DNA of 64,000 bases from Natronobacterium gregoryi SP2 (GCF_000230715.2 NC_019792.1:1798001-1862000); one strand, 5' to 3'; shown: positions 30,489 through 39,809, counted from the stretch's first letter. A program made the numbers and translations. The notes: a model not told the origin generated them from the sequence alone.

Positions 30489-30823
30489 CCGATGCCATGT
30501 CTGTCAAACCGAACACCGACGATCCGCTGTACCGCGCGAAAATCGAACTCATCTGTCTCGGGAGGACGCTAATGCCAGACGACGAATCCTTCGAACGAAC
30601 CGTCGCGACGCTCGTCCTGTTCGGCGTCTGGGCGACGATCGTCATCGGCCCAATGTTCTTCCCCGAAGCAGAACCGCCACGCGGCGAGCTACAGATCTCA
30701 ATCACCGCCGTCGCGTTTCTCGTCCTCGGTCGGATGTGGGACCTCGAGATCGAGCGCGTCCTCGACGGCGTGACAATCTCCACGGACGGCGGCCAGCCTC
30801 GAGACCGCGATCGTGAGGACTGA
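30485..30823 (+). CDS. Two-span membrane protein before the terminase genes
   Basis: 112 residues from GTG 30485; ATG 30497 and ATG 30572 (MPDDESFERTV) are alternative starts, the last one giving the same length as its paralogue at 19222-19458. Two membrane helices (TLVLFGVWATIVIGPMFF and ISITAVAFLVLGRMW). The tail VTISTDGGQPRDRDRED carries the TDGG motif common in this provirus. Function unknown; its location before the packaging genes would suit a holin or an anchor, but this is not shown. Confidence 0.65.
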   Translation: MTDAMSVKPNTDDPLYRAKIELICLGRTLMPDDESFERTVATLVLFGVWATIVIGPMFFPEAEPPRGELQISITAVAFLVLGRMWDLEIERVLDGVTISTDGGQPRDRDRED

Positions 30824-30826
30824 CCG

Positions 30827-31354
30827 ATGACCGACGACATCTGCGGTGAACCGACCGGTCCAGACGGCGACGGTGAGCCATGTCAGCGCGCTGCTGGCTG
30901 GGGCCGAGATGTCGATCATGGTCCGTGCGTCGATCACGCCGACGACGTCGGTGGCACGGGCCGTCGCTCCGAACTCGAACAGAATGACTCGATCGTTGAC
31001 CTCGTCGCCGGCGAACTCCAGAACGGTGCGACGGTCCCGGAAGCCTGCGCCGAAGCCGGCATCAGCACGTCATCGTACCACGAGTGGCGTCGGAAGGGCG
31101 AGGCCAGTGACGCCGACGCCGACGAGGACGTGTTCGTGGAGTTTCTGGAGGAGACAACACGCGCGCGACGCATCGGCGCGAAACGGGATCGCGAACGACT
31201 CAAAGAACTGATAGCAGAAACGGGCGACACGCGGACCTGGTACAAACTCCACCACGACCAGTACGGCGATAGCTACCGGGAAGAAGGCGGCGACGGCGAC
31301 GCCGCGGAAGGCATTCCGCTGGTCGTCCCCGAGAACGCCCGACCTGATTCATGA
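30827..31354 (+). CDS. Terminase small subunit-like protein
   Basis: 175 residues. The N-terminus has a Cys/His cluster (CGEPTGPDGDGEPC ... HGPCVDH) that could bind zinc. The middle has a helix-turn-helix (GATVPEACAEAGISTSSYHEW, as in phage small terminases and transposase-like HTH proteins) and the C-terminal half is helical (TTRARRIGAKRDRERLKELI). It overlaps the large terminase gene by 4 nt. In tailed viruses the small subunit recognises the packaging start site on concatemeric DNA. Confidence 0.75.
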   Translation: MTDDICGEPTGPDGDGEPCQRAAGWGRDVDHGPCVDHADDVGGTGRRSELEQNDSIVDLVAGELQNGATVPEACAEAGISTSSYHEWRRKGEASDADADEDVFVEFLEETTRARRIGAKRDRERLKELIAETGDTRTWYKLHHDQYGDSYREEGGDGDAAEGIPLVVPENARPDS

Positions 31355-32628
31355 GTACGACTGTCCCCCAAGGCTACCAGCCCTACGAGAGCGGCCCGAT
31401 CACGGAGCCGACAGCGGAGCGGTTCGAAGAGGAACAGCAGGACAAGGTCCTCGAGCCGCTGCCCTACCAGCAGCAGTTCCTCAACTACGGCGAGACCTAC
31501 CACGGAATTATCACCGGGATCGGAGCCGGCAAGACGACGGCGCTCATCCAGCGGATCGGCCTGAACATCCAGGAGTGGAACCCGGGCCGGACGGGCGTCG
31601 TGATCACGCCGACGGTCCCGTCGCTGCGGAACGTCCTCATCCCGGAGCTGCGCAAGTGGGGCTGGCTCGAGATTGGCGAGTGGCAACCCAGCAAGAAGCG
31701 CTGGATTCTGCCGAACGGTTCGACAGTGATCTTCGAGTCGGCCGACAACTCCCGGAAGATCCAGCGACTGCGGGGGCCGAACATCGCCTGGTTCGGGATG
31801 GACGAACCCTCGTCGATCGCTGCCGACGCGTGGGACATCATGGTCGGCCGGCTTCGCGAGGGCGACTACATCAACGCGTTCGTCTCCGGGACGCCGAAAG
31901 GTTACAACTGGGTCTACGACACGTTCGTTGACCCCGACGAGCGCCTTGAGTCGGTCAACCTCGTCCACGACGTCACGACCCAGGACAACCCACACCTGCC
32001 GGACGTCTACACCGACCAGATCGTCGAGCAGTACGAGGGGCGCTTCTATGAGCAGGAGGTCAAGGGACAGTTCACCGACTTCGAGGGACTGGTCTACCCG
32101 TGGTTCGGCGAGGACCACCTCGTCGACGGGCCACCGGAGCAGTACGACGAGGTCGTCTACGGCGTCGACTGGGGGCACAACAACCCCGCGGTCGTGCTCG
32201 CGATCGTCCGCGAAGGCGATCGCTGGACCATCGCCGACGAGTGGTACGAACGACGGTGTACGACCGGCGACCAGGCGAAGGCCGCCGAGGAGTTCATCGA
32301 CAAGTACGGTCAGGGGACGATCTACTGCGATCCTTCAGAGCCGTCGAACATCCACGAGTTCGAACGCGACTACGGCCTGCCGGCGGAGGGGGCCGAAAAC
32401 GCCGTCTCGCCCGGCATCAGGAAGATCGCCGAGAAACAGGACGATCTCCGCGTCGCACGTCACTGCCAGAACGTCCGCAACGAGTTTTCGCAGTACCAGT
32501 ACAAGGACGACGGCGACTCGGACGACCCGCTGAAGCAAAACGACCACGCGATGGACGCACTCCGCTACGCGATATACTCGCACGAGCGAGCCGGAAGCGA
32601 CATCACTGACCTCGGCTGGGGGAGCTAA
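31351..32628 (+). CDS. Terminase large subunit
   Basis: 425 residues. The ATPase domain shows Walker A TGIGAGKT (about 55-62) and Walker B IAWFGMDEP (about 145-153). The RNase H-like nuclease shows VVYGVDWGHNN (first Asp, about 271), IYCDPSEPSN (about 325) and NDHAMDALRYAI (last Asp, about 400). It pumps DNA into the prohead and cuts concatemers. Length and motif order fit the family. It identifies the provirus as a tailed (head-tail) virus. Confidence 0.95.
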   Translation: MSTTVPQGYQPYESGPITEPTAERFEEEQQDKVLEPLPYQQQFLNYGETYHGIITGIGAGKTTALIQRIGLNIQEWNPGRTGVVITPTVPSLRNVLIPELRKWGWLEIGEWQPSKKRWILPNGSTVIFESADNSRKIQRLRGPNIAWFGMDEPSSIAADAWDIMVGRLREGDYINAFVSGTPKGYNWVYDTFVDPDERLESVNLVHDVTTQDNPHLPDVYTDQIVEQYEGRFYEQEVKGQFTDFEGLVYPWFGEDHLVDGPPEQYDEVVYGVDWGHNNPAVVLAIVREGDRWTIADEWYERRCTTGDQAKAAEEFIDKYGQGTIYCDPSEPSNIHEFERDYGLPAEGAENAVSPGIRKIAEKQDDLRVARHCQNVRNEFSQYQYKDDGDSDDPLKQNDHAMDALRYAIYSHERAGSDITDLGWGS

Positions 32629-32631
32629 TCC

Positions 32632-34116
32632 ATGACTGACGAGAACACCACTACGACCGAGACCGCCGGCACGTTCGGCGGCATGTCCACAGAACAGGCT
32701 GTGATGATGGCGGCGACCGCGTCGAACATGGTCGGCCGCCAGCAGTTCGCGAACCGCGCCGGTCTCCAGTTCGATGGCGATCGCGACCTCTGGGAGGCGT
32801 TCGGGTACAAGCGGCGGTTCACCTATCAGGACTACCTCTCCTGGTACAAGCGCGGAGATATCGCGAAGCCGATCATCGACAAGCCGCCGGAGACGTCCTG
32901 GAGCGAGCGCCCGGAGATCACTGACGACGCCGACGTCGGCGACGAGAACCAGACCGACTTCGAGAGTGACGTCGAGGCGCTGTTCGACGCCGACAACAAC
33001 GACACGAACCTCGACCGTGGTCTCTCACATTACCTCGAGCGGGCGGACAAGCTGGGTCGCATCGGCCACTACTCCGTGCTCTTCCTCGGCCTGACCGACG
33101 TCGACGACGCAAGCGAACTCAGCGAACCAGTCGACGAAGGCGAACTCGACGGGCTCGACGACCTGCTGTTCGTGACGCCACTCGGCGAAGGCGACGCCGA
33201 CGTCCACGAGTGGGTCACGGACGTCACGAATCCCCGGAACGGGCTGCCGGAAACGTACAAGCTCGACCTCGCGAACGGCGACCAGACGAACACGCAGATC
33301 GTCCACCACTCGCGCGTCATCCACATCGCCGAGGGCGTGCTCGAGGACTCGGTCAACGGCGAGCCGGCGCTGCGCGCGGTGATGAACCGGCTGTTCGACC
33401 TGCAGAAGATCGCCGGCGCCAGCGCCGAGGCCTACTGGATGGTGTCGAACCCTGGCCTCGCGCTGTCGGTCGATCCCGAGTTCTCGGACGTCCCGACGGA
33501 GAAGATGGACAAGCAGGTCGAGGAGTTCGAGAACAACTTCAGTCGTGTCCTCAAGCTGTTCGGCACCGACGTCGAGCAACTCGAGTCCCAGGACGTCGAC
33601 CCATCGAATGCCGTCGACGCAATCATGAAGCTCATCGCCGGCACCATCGAGATCCCACGCCGCAAACTCGAGGGCAGCGAACGCGGCGAACTCGCCTCGA
33701 GCCAGGACGAGGCGAACTACCTCGAGAAGATCTCGGCTCGCCAGGAGTCGTTCTGTGAGCCCGTGATCCTCCGAGCGTTCCTCGACCGACTCCTCAAGTT
33801 CGGCGTTCTCACCGATCCGCGTGGTGGCAGCTACACGATCGACTGGCCGAACCTGTTCCAGCTGACCGAACTCGAGGAAGCCGAACTCAAGAACCAGCTG
33901 TCGCAGGCGATTCAGAACCTCGCGCCGATGGGCGACGTCGAACTACTGCATTCGATCGAGGCGCTGCGGGAGTTCAGCCCGATCGACGAGCCAGATGACG
34001 CTACGCCACCGGAGGACCTCGAGGACGTCGATGAGGAGATCGACGAAGGCGACGAGCAGGTTCAGAAGCAGTTCGACCAGCAGATGGGACGGTCGCCGGC
34101 GGAGGCCGACGACTGA
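32632..34116 (+). CDS. Portal protein (DUF1073-like)
   Basis: 494 residues, directly after the large terminase. Characteristic features are the central beta/alpha region and the segment GTIEIPRRKLEGSERGELAS followed by DEANYLEKISARQESFCEP, which matches the clip/stem region of DUF1073-type portals. The C-terminus is acidic (EDLEDVDEEIDEGDE). Portals form the dodecameric ring through which DNA enters and leaves the head. The stop shares a base with the next start (TGATG). Confidence 0.85.
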   Translation: MTDENTTTTETAGTFGGMSTEQAVMMAATASNMVGRQQFANRAGLQFDGDRDLWEAFGYKRRFTYQDYLSWYKRGDIAKPIIDKPPETSWSERPEITDDADVGDENQTDFESDVEALFDADNNDTNLDRGLSHYLERADKLGRIGHYSVLFLGLTDVDDASELSEPVDEGELDGLDDLLFVTPLGEGDADVHEWVTDVTNPRNGLPETYKLDLANGDQTNTQIVHHSRVIHIAEGVLEDSVNGEPALRAVMNRLFDLQKIAGASAEAYWMVSNPGLALSVDPEFSDVPTEKMDKQVEEFENNFSRVLKLFGTDVEQLESQDVDPSNAVDAIMKLIAGTIEIPRRKLEGSERGELASSQDEANYLEKISARQESFCEPVILRAFLDRLLKFGVLTDPRGGSYTIDWPNLFQLTELEEAELKNQLSQAIQNLAPMGDVELLHSIEALREFSPIDEPDDATPPEDLEDVDEEIDEGDEQVQKQFDQQMGRSPAEADD

Positions 34117-35081
34117 TGGCTGCGATCACCGATCCGCGACTCGCCGATCTCCACGGCCAGGACTGCAGCTGTGGCTGCGCCGGACGGTACGCCGGACAGC
34201 AGGATCGCCGCGAGGACCCAACCCGCACGAAGACTGCTCGCCGGCGTTTCGCGCAGCATCTCCGTGGCCGGTTCGACGCGATCAAGTTCCACATCAACAG
34301 GGGCATCGTCGACAACGACGCGTTCGGTCTTCGCGGACCTGACGTCGGCGGCACCCTCGAGGCGCAGTCTGAGGCTCTCGATCGAGAGTTCGAGGTGCAC
34401 GTCGAGACTGACGACTCGATCACGCCCGGTGCCGGCCAGTTCGACTTCCCGTCGAGTTCCGAGGCCGCGGAAGAGTTCGAGGGCTGGCTCGACGAGGCGA
34501 TCGAGCGCGAGATCCTCGAAGAGTACGATGGCGACCGCTACATTCGGAAGGGATACGGTCGCGGCGTCAAGCACGGCGATGCCCGGATGCGTGAGGCGGG
34601 GGTCGACGTTCCTGACGAGAGCCTCGAGAGAGCACTCCGTCATCCGGTCCACGAGGACAAACTCGAGTTGATGTATACGAGGGCGTTCGAGGAACTCGAG
34701 GGCATCACGGCGGCGACGGCTCAGTCAATCCGGCGTGAATTGACGGACGGGCTCTCGCAAGGGATGAACCCACGAGAGATCGCCCGGAACATCAACGACC
34801 GCGTCGAGGCCATCGGGAAGACCCGGGCGACGGTTATGGCGCGAACCGAGGTGATCAGGAGCCACTCGGAAGGGACGCTCGACCGGTACGAGCGGATGCT
34901 GGGTGAAACGGACGTCACGATCCAGGCAGAACTCTCGACGTCGGCTGACTCTCGAGTCTGTCAGGAGTGTGCGGAAGCTGCAGGTCGCGGCCCGTGGCCG
35001 ATCGACGAGTTCCGCGGGAGCGAGTACCAACCGCCAATTCACCCGCAGTGTAGGTGCGCAGTGATCCCCGTCACCAACTGA
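34116..35081 (+). CDS. MuF-type head morphogenesis protein
   Basis: 321 residues. The C-terminal MuF domain is recognisable: MARTEVIRSHSEGTLDRYER, DSRVCQECAEAAGRGPW and the terminal PPIHPQCRCAVIPV. The N-terminus has a Cys cluster (CSCGCAG). MuF proteins are minor head proteins encoded next to the portal and are often injected or needed for head assembly. Confidence 0.85.
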   Translation: MAAITDPRLADLHGQDCSCGCAGRYAGQQDRREDPTRTKTARRRFAQHLRGRFDAIKFHINRGIVDNDAFGLRGPDVGGTLEAQSEALDREFEVHVETDDSITPGAGQFDFPSSSEAAEEFEGWLDEAIEREILEEYDGDRYIRKGYGRGVKHGDARMREAGVDVPDESLERALRHPVHEDKLELMYTRAFEELEGITAATAQSIRRELTDGLSQGMNPREIARNINDRVEAIGKTRATVMARTEVIRSHSEGTLDRYERMLGETDVTIQAELSTSADSRVCQECAEAAGRGPWPIDEFRGSEYQPPIHPQCRCAVIPVTN

Positions 35082-35208
35082 GAGGTCCTGCTGGACTCGG
35101 GCGTGGTGGTCCCCTGGGACGGTTCGATTCCGTCTACGTCCTTCCGCCGGCGTTGCGCCGGCACGCATCGATCGCCTCGGCTGGCGAACTATCTGTTTTC
35201 GAACCGAT
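35082..35208 (+). other. Intergenic stretch with a tRNA minihelix-like element
   Basis: Contains GGGCGTG (35099-35105), a perfect T-arm GACGG-TTCGATT-CCGTC (35118-35134) including a B-box match, and TACGTCC (35135-35141), which pairs with GGGCGTG using two G.U pairs. D and anticodon arms are missing. A further hairpin GCCGGCG-TTG-CGCCGGC follows (about 35147-35163). Confidence 0.4.
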
Positions 35209-36441
35209 ATGCAAGCAAACTACGCGACGCAGAGCGCCACGCTCGGTGCCAACGCCGACGACGTCCGCGTCGAGGAGCTCCGCGGCCAGGAGCATGTCGT
35301 CGCACCAGTCAACATGGTGCGCGAGATGGTCCTCAAGGGCGAGTTTCTCCCCCTCGAGGAGATCGAGGCGACCCAGCTGGCCTGGAACGCGAAGCCGGCG
35401 ACGATCACGCACCCGACGAACCAGTCGGGCGACTTCGTCCCGGCATCGCACCCGGACCGCTACGAGTCGCACGTCACCGCTCAGGTCTTCGGCGTGGAGA
35501 CGTCGTCCCAGAGCCGAACCCTCCAGGGAGAGGTCTGGATCAACCGCGAGCGCTCGAGCGAGGTCGCCGACGATCTCGACCGGGACGATCCGGCCGAGAT
35601 GCTGCTCGACGGGGAGACCGTCGAGGTCTCGGTTGGCTACTGGTACGAGCGCTTCGAGGCCGACGGCGAACACGACGGCAACGAGTTCGACGCGGTCCAG
35701 GTCGGAATCCAGCCCGATCACCTCGCACTCCTGCCGAACGGGACGGGCGAGTGCTCGATCGAGGATGGCTGCGGCGCCGGTCGCGACGATGCGGCCGGCG
35801 CGGCGATGACCCAGGCCCAGACAGCGGCACCATCGATCATCCAGCGTGGGGCCCAACGACTCCAGAGCCTGGGAATCGACTTCGGAGCAAACTGCGACTG
35901 TGGCGGCACCTGCGGCGCACACGACGGCAGCGGCGGATCGACTTCAAACAACGACCCAGAGAACACCATGAACGAACGCATCCAGACGCTGGCAGAGCAC
36001 AGCGCGTTCGATGCCGAGACGCTCGAGGAGTGGGACGAGTCCCAGCTCGACGCCCTCGAGGAGAGTCTCGACATCGCGGACGACGGCAGCGGCGGACAGG
36101 CACAGAACAACAACGGCACGGACGACGCGGTCCTCGAGGAGATCCAGAGTCTCCGCGAGGACATGGTCACGGAAGACGACGTCGACGAGCTCGTCTCCCA
36201 GCGCGTCAAGGAGGACGAGCGCGAGGAACTGGTCTCGCAGATCACGGCGCAGTCCAGCTTCGACGAAGACGACCTCGACGGCCACAGTCTCGAGAGCCTC
36301 GAGAAGCTCGCCGACGAGGTCACCCCGCAGGGCGGCGTCTACGCCGGCCGCGCCGGTGGCGGAAGCTCGACGCAGAACAACGACGGCGGATCGGACATCC
36401 CGGTCGGTGTCGGTGACCGCTACCTCGAGGAGGCTAACTGA
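35209..36441 (+). CDS. DUF2213-type prohead protease/scaffold protein
   Basis: 410 residues. The N-terminal domain (about 1-185: KPATITHPTNQSGDF, VWINRE, GETVEVSVGYWYER, VGIQPDHLALLP) matches the DUF2213 phage family, regarded as a capsid maturation protease. After a Gly/Cys-rich linker comes a long acidic helical region (about 250-360) like a scaffold domain, and a Gly/Ser/Asn-rich tail. Position between MuF and the capsid genes fits a protease-scaffold fusion. Confidence 0.8.
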   Translation: MQANYATQSATLGANADDVRVEELRGQEHVVAPVNMVREMVLKGEFLPLEEIEATQLAWNAKPATITHPTNQSGDFVPASHPDRYESHVTAQVFGVETSSQSRTLQGEVWINRERSSEVADDLDRDDPAEMLLDGETVEVSVGYWYERFEADGEHDGNEFDAVQVGIQPDHLALLPNGTGECSIEDGCGAGRDDAAGAAMTQAQTAAPSIIQRGAQRLQSLGIDFGANCDCGGTCGAHDGSGGSTSNNDPENTMNERIQTLAEHSAFDAETLEEWDESQLDALEESLDIADDGSGGQAQNNNGTDDAVLEEIQSLREDMVTEDDVDELVSQRVKEDEREELVSQITAQSSFDEDDLDGHSLESLEKLADEVTPQGGVYAGRAGGGSSTQNNDGGSDIPVGVGDRYLEEAN

Positions 36442-36443
36442 TC

Positions 36444-36896
36444 ATGTCGAAGCAAATCATCATCGGCCCCGGACACTACGAGACGGACGAACGCGAAGCA
36501 GGCGCGGACGTCGACCCCGGCGAACTCGTCGAGTTCAACGACGACGGTCGCGTCCAGCCCCACTCGACGGACGGCGGCGTCGCGGCTGCTCGCTTCGCGA
36601 AAGAAGCACGAGACGTCGGCAAGACCGTCGACTCAACCTACGAGTACGACAGCGAGGAGGACGAAGGCGAGAACGTCCACTACGGCTACCCCGCACCGGG
36701 GACGCCAGTCCAGGCGTTCATCGCGACCGACGAAACATTCGACGACGACACCCCGCTCGTCAGCAACGGCGACGGGTCGCTCCGCGAAGCTGCCGATGAC
36801 GGCAGCGAGGACGAGGCGATCGTCGCGTACGCGAACGAGGCGGTGGACACGAGCGGCGATGACGACCCCACTCGACACGAGGTGATCAGTGCATGA
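36444..36896 (+). CDS. Probable capsid decoration/cement protein
   Basis: 150 acidic residues, MSKQIIIGPGHYETDEREAG..., beta-rich with VDPGELVEFNDDGRV and VQAFIATDE. Decoration proteins of HK97-fold viruses commonly lie directly before the major capsid gene, and this gene overlaps it by 4 nt. It contains an STDGG motif. Assignment rests on position and composition. Confidence 0.6.
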   Translation: MSKQIIIGPGHYETDEREAGADVDPGELVEFNDDGRVQPHSTDGGVAAARFAKEARDVGKTVDSTYEYDSEEDEGENVHYGYPAPGTPVQAFIATDETFDDDTPLVSNGDGSLREAADDGSEDEAIVAYANEAVDTSGDDDPTRHEVISA

Positions 36897-37900
36897 ACGG
36901 ACCAGGAGCGGCGGCACAGGTATCGCGCGGACAGGACTTCGGCGCACAGGGCGCAGCGGAGCCGGTTCTTGCCGGCCAGAAGGCTCGCTCGAACTACAAG
37001 GCGAACGCCTCGGCACTCCCCGAGGACACCTGGTACGAGCTGGACGACCTGATGGTCACGGTCGCCCAAGAGCGGCTGAACATCGTCGCCGACTGGCAGG
37101 CCCAGGGCCTGATCGAGATGGTGCCGATCGGGACGACCATCACCAGCTGGCAGGAGACGAACGCGTTCGACGACGCCGACGTCGACATGGCACCGGAGTC
37201 GACCGGTGACGAAGACGCCTCGATCTACCAGACCAAGTACGCGCCCGTCCCGATCATCCACAAGGACTTCAAGTTCAACCGGCGCGAGGGCGACCAGCAC
37301 GACGTCCGCGGAACAGACGCCCCCAAGGCGACCCGATCCGTCCTCGAGAAGATGGAAGAGTTCGCGGTCGAGGGCTGGAATCAGAAGATCACGGACGCCG
37401 ACGGCCGCGAAGCCCGCATCTACGGGCTGGCGAACCACCCCGACCGAAACCCCTACCCGGGAGATGACTGGACGGCGTCGGGCGGTGAGAACGTCGACCA
37501 GAACATCCGGGAGATGATCTCCGAAGCGAAGGAGGACAACTACTACGGCCCCTACCGGCTGTACCTGTCCGGCGAGGTCGACGACGCGCTGCTCGCACCG
37601 TCGCCCGACTTCGACAACATGCGACTGCGCCAGCAGGTCGCGCAGATGAACGCCATCGAGGAGATCATCGTCTCCGACAAGATCCCCGAAGGCGAGGCGT
37701 TCCTCGTCGACCTCTCGCCCGAGGTCATCGACGCGAAGATGATCGAGGGCGGCCCGGTCGACGCTGCCGAGTGGGAGAACACGCCGTTCGTCACGAAGGT
37801 CAAGACCTTCGGTGGCTTCAGCCCCCGCATCAAGTCCGACATGGGCGACGACGGCGAACGACAGTGCGGTGTCGTCCACGCGACCGGTCTGCTCGGGTGA
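36893..37900 (+). CDS. Major capsid protein (HK97 fold expected)
   Basis: 335 residues. Position after protease and decoration genes, and the segments YAPVPIIHKDFKFNRREGDQ, GLANHPDRNPYPGDDW, YRLYLSGEVDDALL and TKVKTFGGFSPRIKSD, match HK97-type capsid proteins that contain a bacteriocin/encapsulin-like core. It would form the icosahedral shell. The high surface acidity is typical of haloviruses. Confidence 0.85.
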   Translation: MNGPGAAAQVSRGQDFGAQGAAEPVLAGQKARSNYKANASALPEDTWYELDDLMVTVAQERLNIVADWQAQGLIEMVPIGTTITSWQETNAFDDADVDMAPESTGDEDASIYQTKYAPVPIIHKDFKFNRREGDQHDVRGTDAPKATRSVLEKMEEFAVEGWNQKITDADGREARIYGLANHPDRNPYPGDDWTASGGENVDQNIREMISEAKEDNYYGPYRLYLSGEVDDALLAPSPDFDNMRLRQQVAQMNAIEEIIVSDKIPEGEAFLVDLSPEVIDAKMIEGGPVDAAEWENTPFVTKVKTFGGFSPRIKSDMGDDGERQCGVVHATGLLG

Positions 37901-37906
37901 TAACCC

Positions 37907-38233
37907 GTGACTGACAAGTACCGGTGGGCCTCGCACAAACCGCTCCCGCGGGATCCTCCCGTCGAGCACGGCGAGGTCTTAGAACCCTCGGACGCCGAAC
38001 TCCGGGCGTTCGACGATCTCCTCGACCCCGTCGACGAAGACGACGGCGGCGAAGGGATGGACACGGAGCGGCGGATCGCTGCTGCTGAAGCGCTGGCAGA
38101 AGCGAACTACCAAACAGCCGTCTCCGAGGTCGAAGCCGGCGAGGCGGACGCCTACCTCGATGAACTCGAGGAGATCGACGACCGGGACAGCGTCCAGGAA
38201 GCGATCGAATCGCGGCGGGAGGAGATCGCATGA
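37907..38233 (+). CDS. Small acidic protein after capsid gene, hypothetical
   Basis: 108 residues from GTG 37907 (VTDKYRWASHKPLPRD). The second half is helical and acidic (RIAAAEALAEANYQTAVSEV). It lies between the capsid and connector genes and its stop overlaps the next start. A role in head completion is possible but only positional. Confidence 0.55.
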   Translation: MTDKYRWASHKPLPRDPPVEHGEVLEPSDAELRAFDDLLDPVDEDDGGEGMDTERRIAAAEALAEANYQTAVSEVEAGEADAYLDELEEIDDRDSVQEAIESRREEIA

Positions 38234-38409
38234 TGGGAGACGAAGACGACCAGCGGCCACGGATCGAGGCGCATCTCGGCGATGTCATGCTCGATGTCCG
38301 TGGTGGGTCTGGCGACTCACTCGAGGACGTCGAGGAAGTGTTCGACCGGAAGCTCCCGGACGTCGTGGACACGTACACCGAGAACCGAGAGAGCGGGGAC
38401 ATGTACTGA
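38230..38409 (+). CDS. Very small acidic protein
   Basis: 59 residues, MMGDEDDQRPRIEAHLGD... to ESGDMY. Starts in an ATGA-type overlap with the previous gene; 2 nt separate its stop from the next ATG. Composition and coupling support it as a real gene; function unknown. Confidence 0.55.
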   Translation: MMGDEDDQRPRIEAHLGDVMLDVRGGSGDSLEDVEEVFDRKLPDVVDTYTENRESGDMY

Positions 38410-38411
38410 CC

Positions 38412-38486
38412 ATGTCCGAGTTCGGTGTCGCCTACAGCGAAGACGAAGACGACGAGGAAGACGACGATCTCGACAGCGAGGACTAA
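38412..38486 (+). CDS. 24-residue acidic peptide
   Basis: MSEFGVAYSEDEDDEEDDDL... is almost entirely Asp and Glu after the first eight residues. Tight spacing (2 nt before, 3 nt after) and halophile-like composition make it plausible, but such short frames can arise by chance. Confidence 0.35.
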   Translation: MSEFGVAYSEDEDDEEDDDLDSED

Positions 38487-38489
38487 TCC

Positions 38490-38849
38490 ATGGCAGAAAC
38501 CCACGCTGAGCCTGTCGACGTCCGCCTCGAGTACGACACGAATCGGACTGACAAGGAGATCGAGAAGCTGATCGAGAAGAAGACACGCGCCATCGAGCAG
38601 TCGGACGGCGATGATCTCCCGGCGCCGGGTACGGACAACCGAACTGACCTCGAGGCGGTACTGACGGCGATCCACATCGCTACGAAACTCGATCGGGCCG
38701 CCAGCAACGAGCAGCTCGGGAACGCCCAGCGGACCTATGAGGAAGACCTCGTCGAGGAACTTCGGGCGGATGCCCGCCGGCTCGGAGCGACGGACGAACT
38801 GCTCGGCATCAACGCCACGAAGCCCCAGGCTGACTTCGAGGCCTTCTAA
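38490..38849 (+). CDS. Probable head-tail connector protein
   Basis: 119 residues, largely helical and charged (DKEIEKLIEKKTRAIEQSD, LEAVLTAIHIATKLDRAAS). Located where tailed viruses encode the gp6-like head-tail adaptor. Assignment is by position and helical content only. Confidence 0.5.
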   Translation: MAETHAEPVDVRLEYDTNRTDKEIEKLIEKKTRAIEQSDGDDLPAPGTDNRTDLEAVLTAIHIATKLDRAASNEQLGNAQRTYEEDLVEELRADARRLGATDELLGINATKPQADFEAF

Positions 38850-38855
38850 CCGACC

Positions 38856-38990
38856 ATGCTCCCGGAACTGATTGTCAGCGCCGTTGTGAGTGTGCTGGTT
38901 TCTGGACCCATCGCGTACGTTTACGCTGGCTGGCGACTGCGCCGGATCAAGGAATCAGATCCAGAGGCGTACCGGAGGCTGATGGAATGA
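38856..38990 (+). CDS. Small single-span membrane protein in the connector region
   Basis: 44 residues: MLPELIVSAVVSVLVSGPIA followed by a basic end (GWRLRRIKESDPEAYRRLME). One transmembrane helix. Stop overlaps the following start (ATGA). Unusual among connector genes; function unknown. Confidence 0.5.
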   Translation: MLPELIVSAVVSVLVSGPIAYVYAGWRLRRIKESDPEAYRRLME

Positions 38991-39433
38991 TCTCCGGATT
39001 CGAGAATGACGAGGCGGTGTTCTACGTCGAACGGGAGGTCGCTACCGAGGAAGACCCGTACGGAGAGACCGAACCGGTCACCGAGTGGGTGCCGCTGTCG
39101 CTCGACGACGACCAGTGGGAGTACGCTGACGGCGAACTCGTCTACGACGATTCCGACGTCGAACCGGCGCAGGTCCGTGTCGAACGGCAGAGCGCCGAGT
39201 ACGTGCGCGAGGTCTACGGTGAATGGCCTGCCAAGGTCTACCGTGTGTTCGCGTACCCGCGAGATGTCGGCTCCGTCGACGGTCGCGACTACGACCTCGA
39301 GATCGAGGCCGACGATCGCGTCGAACTCGCCAGTACCGATGGTCGGTTCGCAACCCAGCCGCCAACCGTCCAGCGTTTGGACGCGTCGATCCCGGAGTAC
39401 ATCCAACTCGAGGTGACTCGGATTGGACTTTGA
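38987..39433 (+). CDS. Probable head closure protein
   Basis: 148 residues, beta-rich and acidic (AVFYVEREV, WVPLSLDDDQWEYADGEL, PAKVYRVFAYPRDV). Position between the adaptor and the HK97-gp10-like gene suits a head completion/stopper protein. No sequence motif confirms this. Confidence 0.5.
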   Translation: MISGFENDEAVFYVEREVATEEDPYGETEPVTEWVPLSLDDDQWEYADGELVYDDSDVEPAQVRVERQSAEYVREVYGEWPAKVYRVFAYPRDVGSVDGRDYDLEIEADDRVELASTDGRFATQPPTVQRLDASIPEYIQLEVTRIGL

Positions 39434-39809
39434 TCTCGAGTGGGAGTCTGGGTTTGACCCGGACAATGTCCAGGGGACGTTCGAGCGGATGCTGGAGACA
39501 GCAGATGATCGTCTCATGGGTGCGATGACGGAGTCGACACTCAACATCGAGAAAGGCGCGAGTCAGCGCAGCCGGCGGCGGTCGGGGACGATGGCGAACG
39601 CCTGGGGATCCAAAGTCGAGTCGCGTGGCAACACGATCGTCGCTGAAGTCGGCAACGAGACTCACTACGCCGTCCATCACGAGTACGGTACCAAAGACAT
39701 CACACCGGCACCGATGCTACGACCGGCGATCGACGAGGAGATCCGTAACCTCGAACGCGAGGTACGGATGGCTGTCATCGAAGCATCTGAACAGGAGGGG
39801 ACTGCATGA
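39423..39809 (+). CDS. HK97 gp10-like tail/neck protein
   Basis: 128 residues from a TTG at 39423 overlapping the upstream gene by 11 nt. Family-like segments are HYAVHHEYGTKDITPAPMLR and PAIDEEIRNLE near the C-terminus and the basic SQRSRRRSGTMANAW stretch. gp10-like proteins join the head-tail interface. The next gene overlaps by 4 nt. Confidence 0.75.
   Translation: MDFDLEWESGFDPDNVQGTFERMLETADDRLMGAMTESTLNIEKGASQRSRRRSGTMANAWGSKVESRGNTIVAEVGNETHYAVHHEYGTKDITPAPMLRPAIDEEIRNLEREVRMAVIEASEQEGTA

Noticed and set aside
30223-30816. 197-residue plus-strand frame rich in Arg
   Set aside because: It is the out-of-frame shadow of the two genes at 30234 and 30485, which have normal acidic composition and a paralogue.
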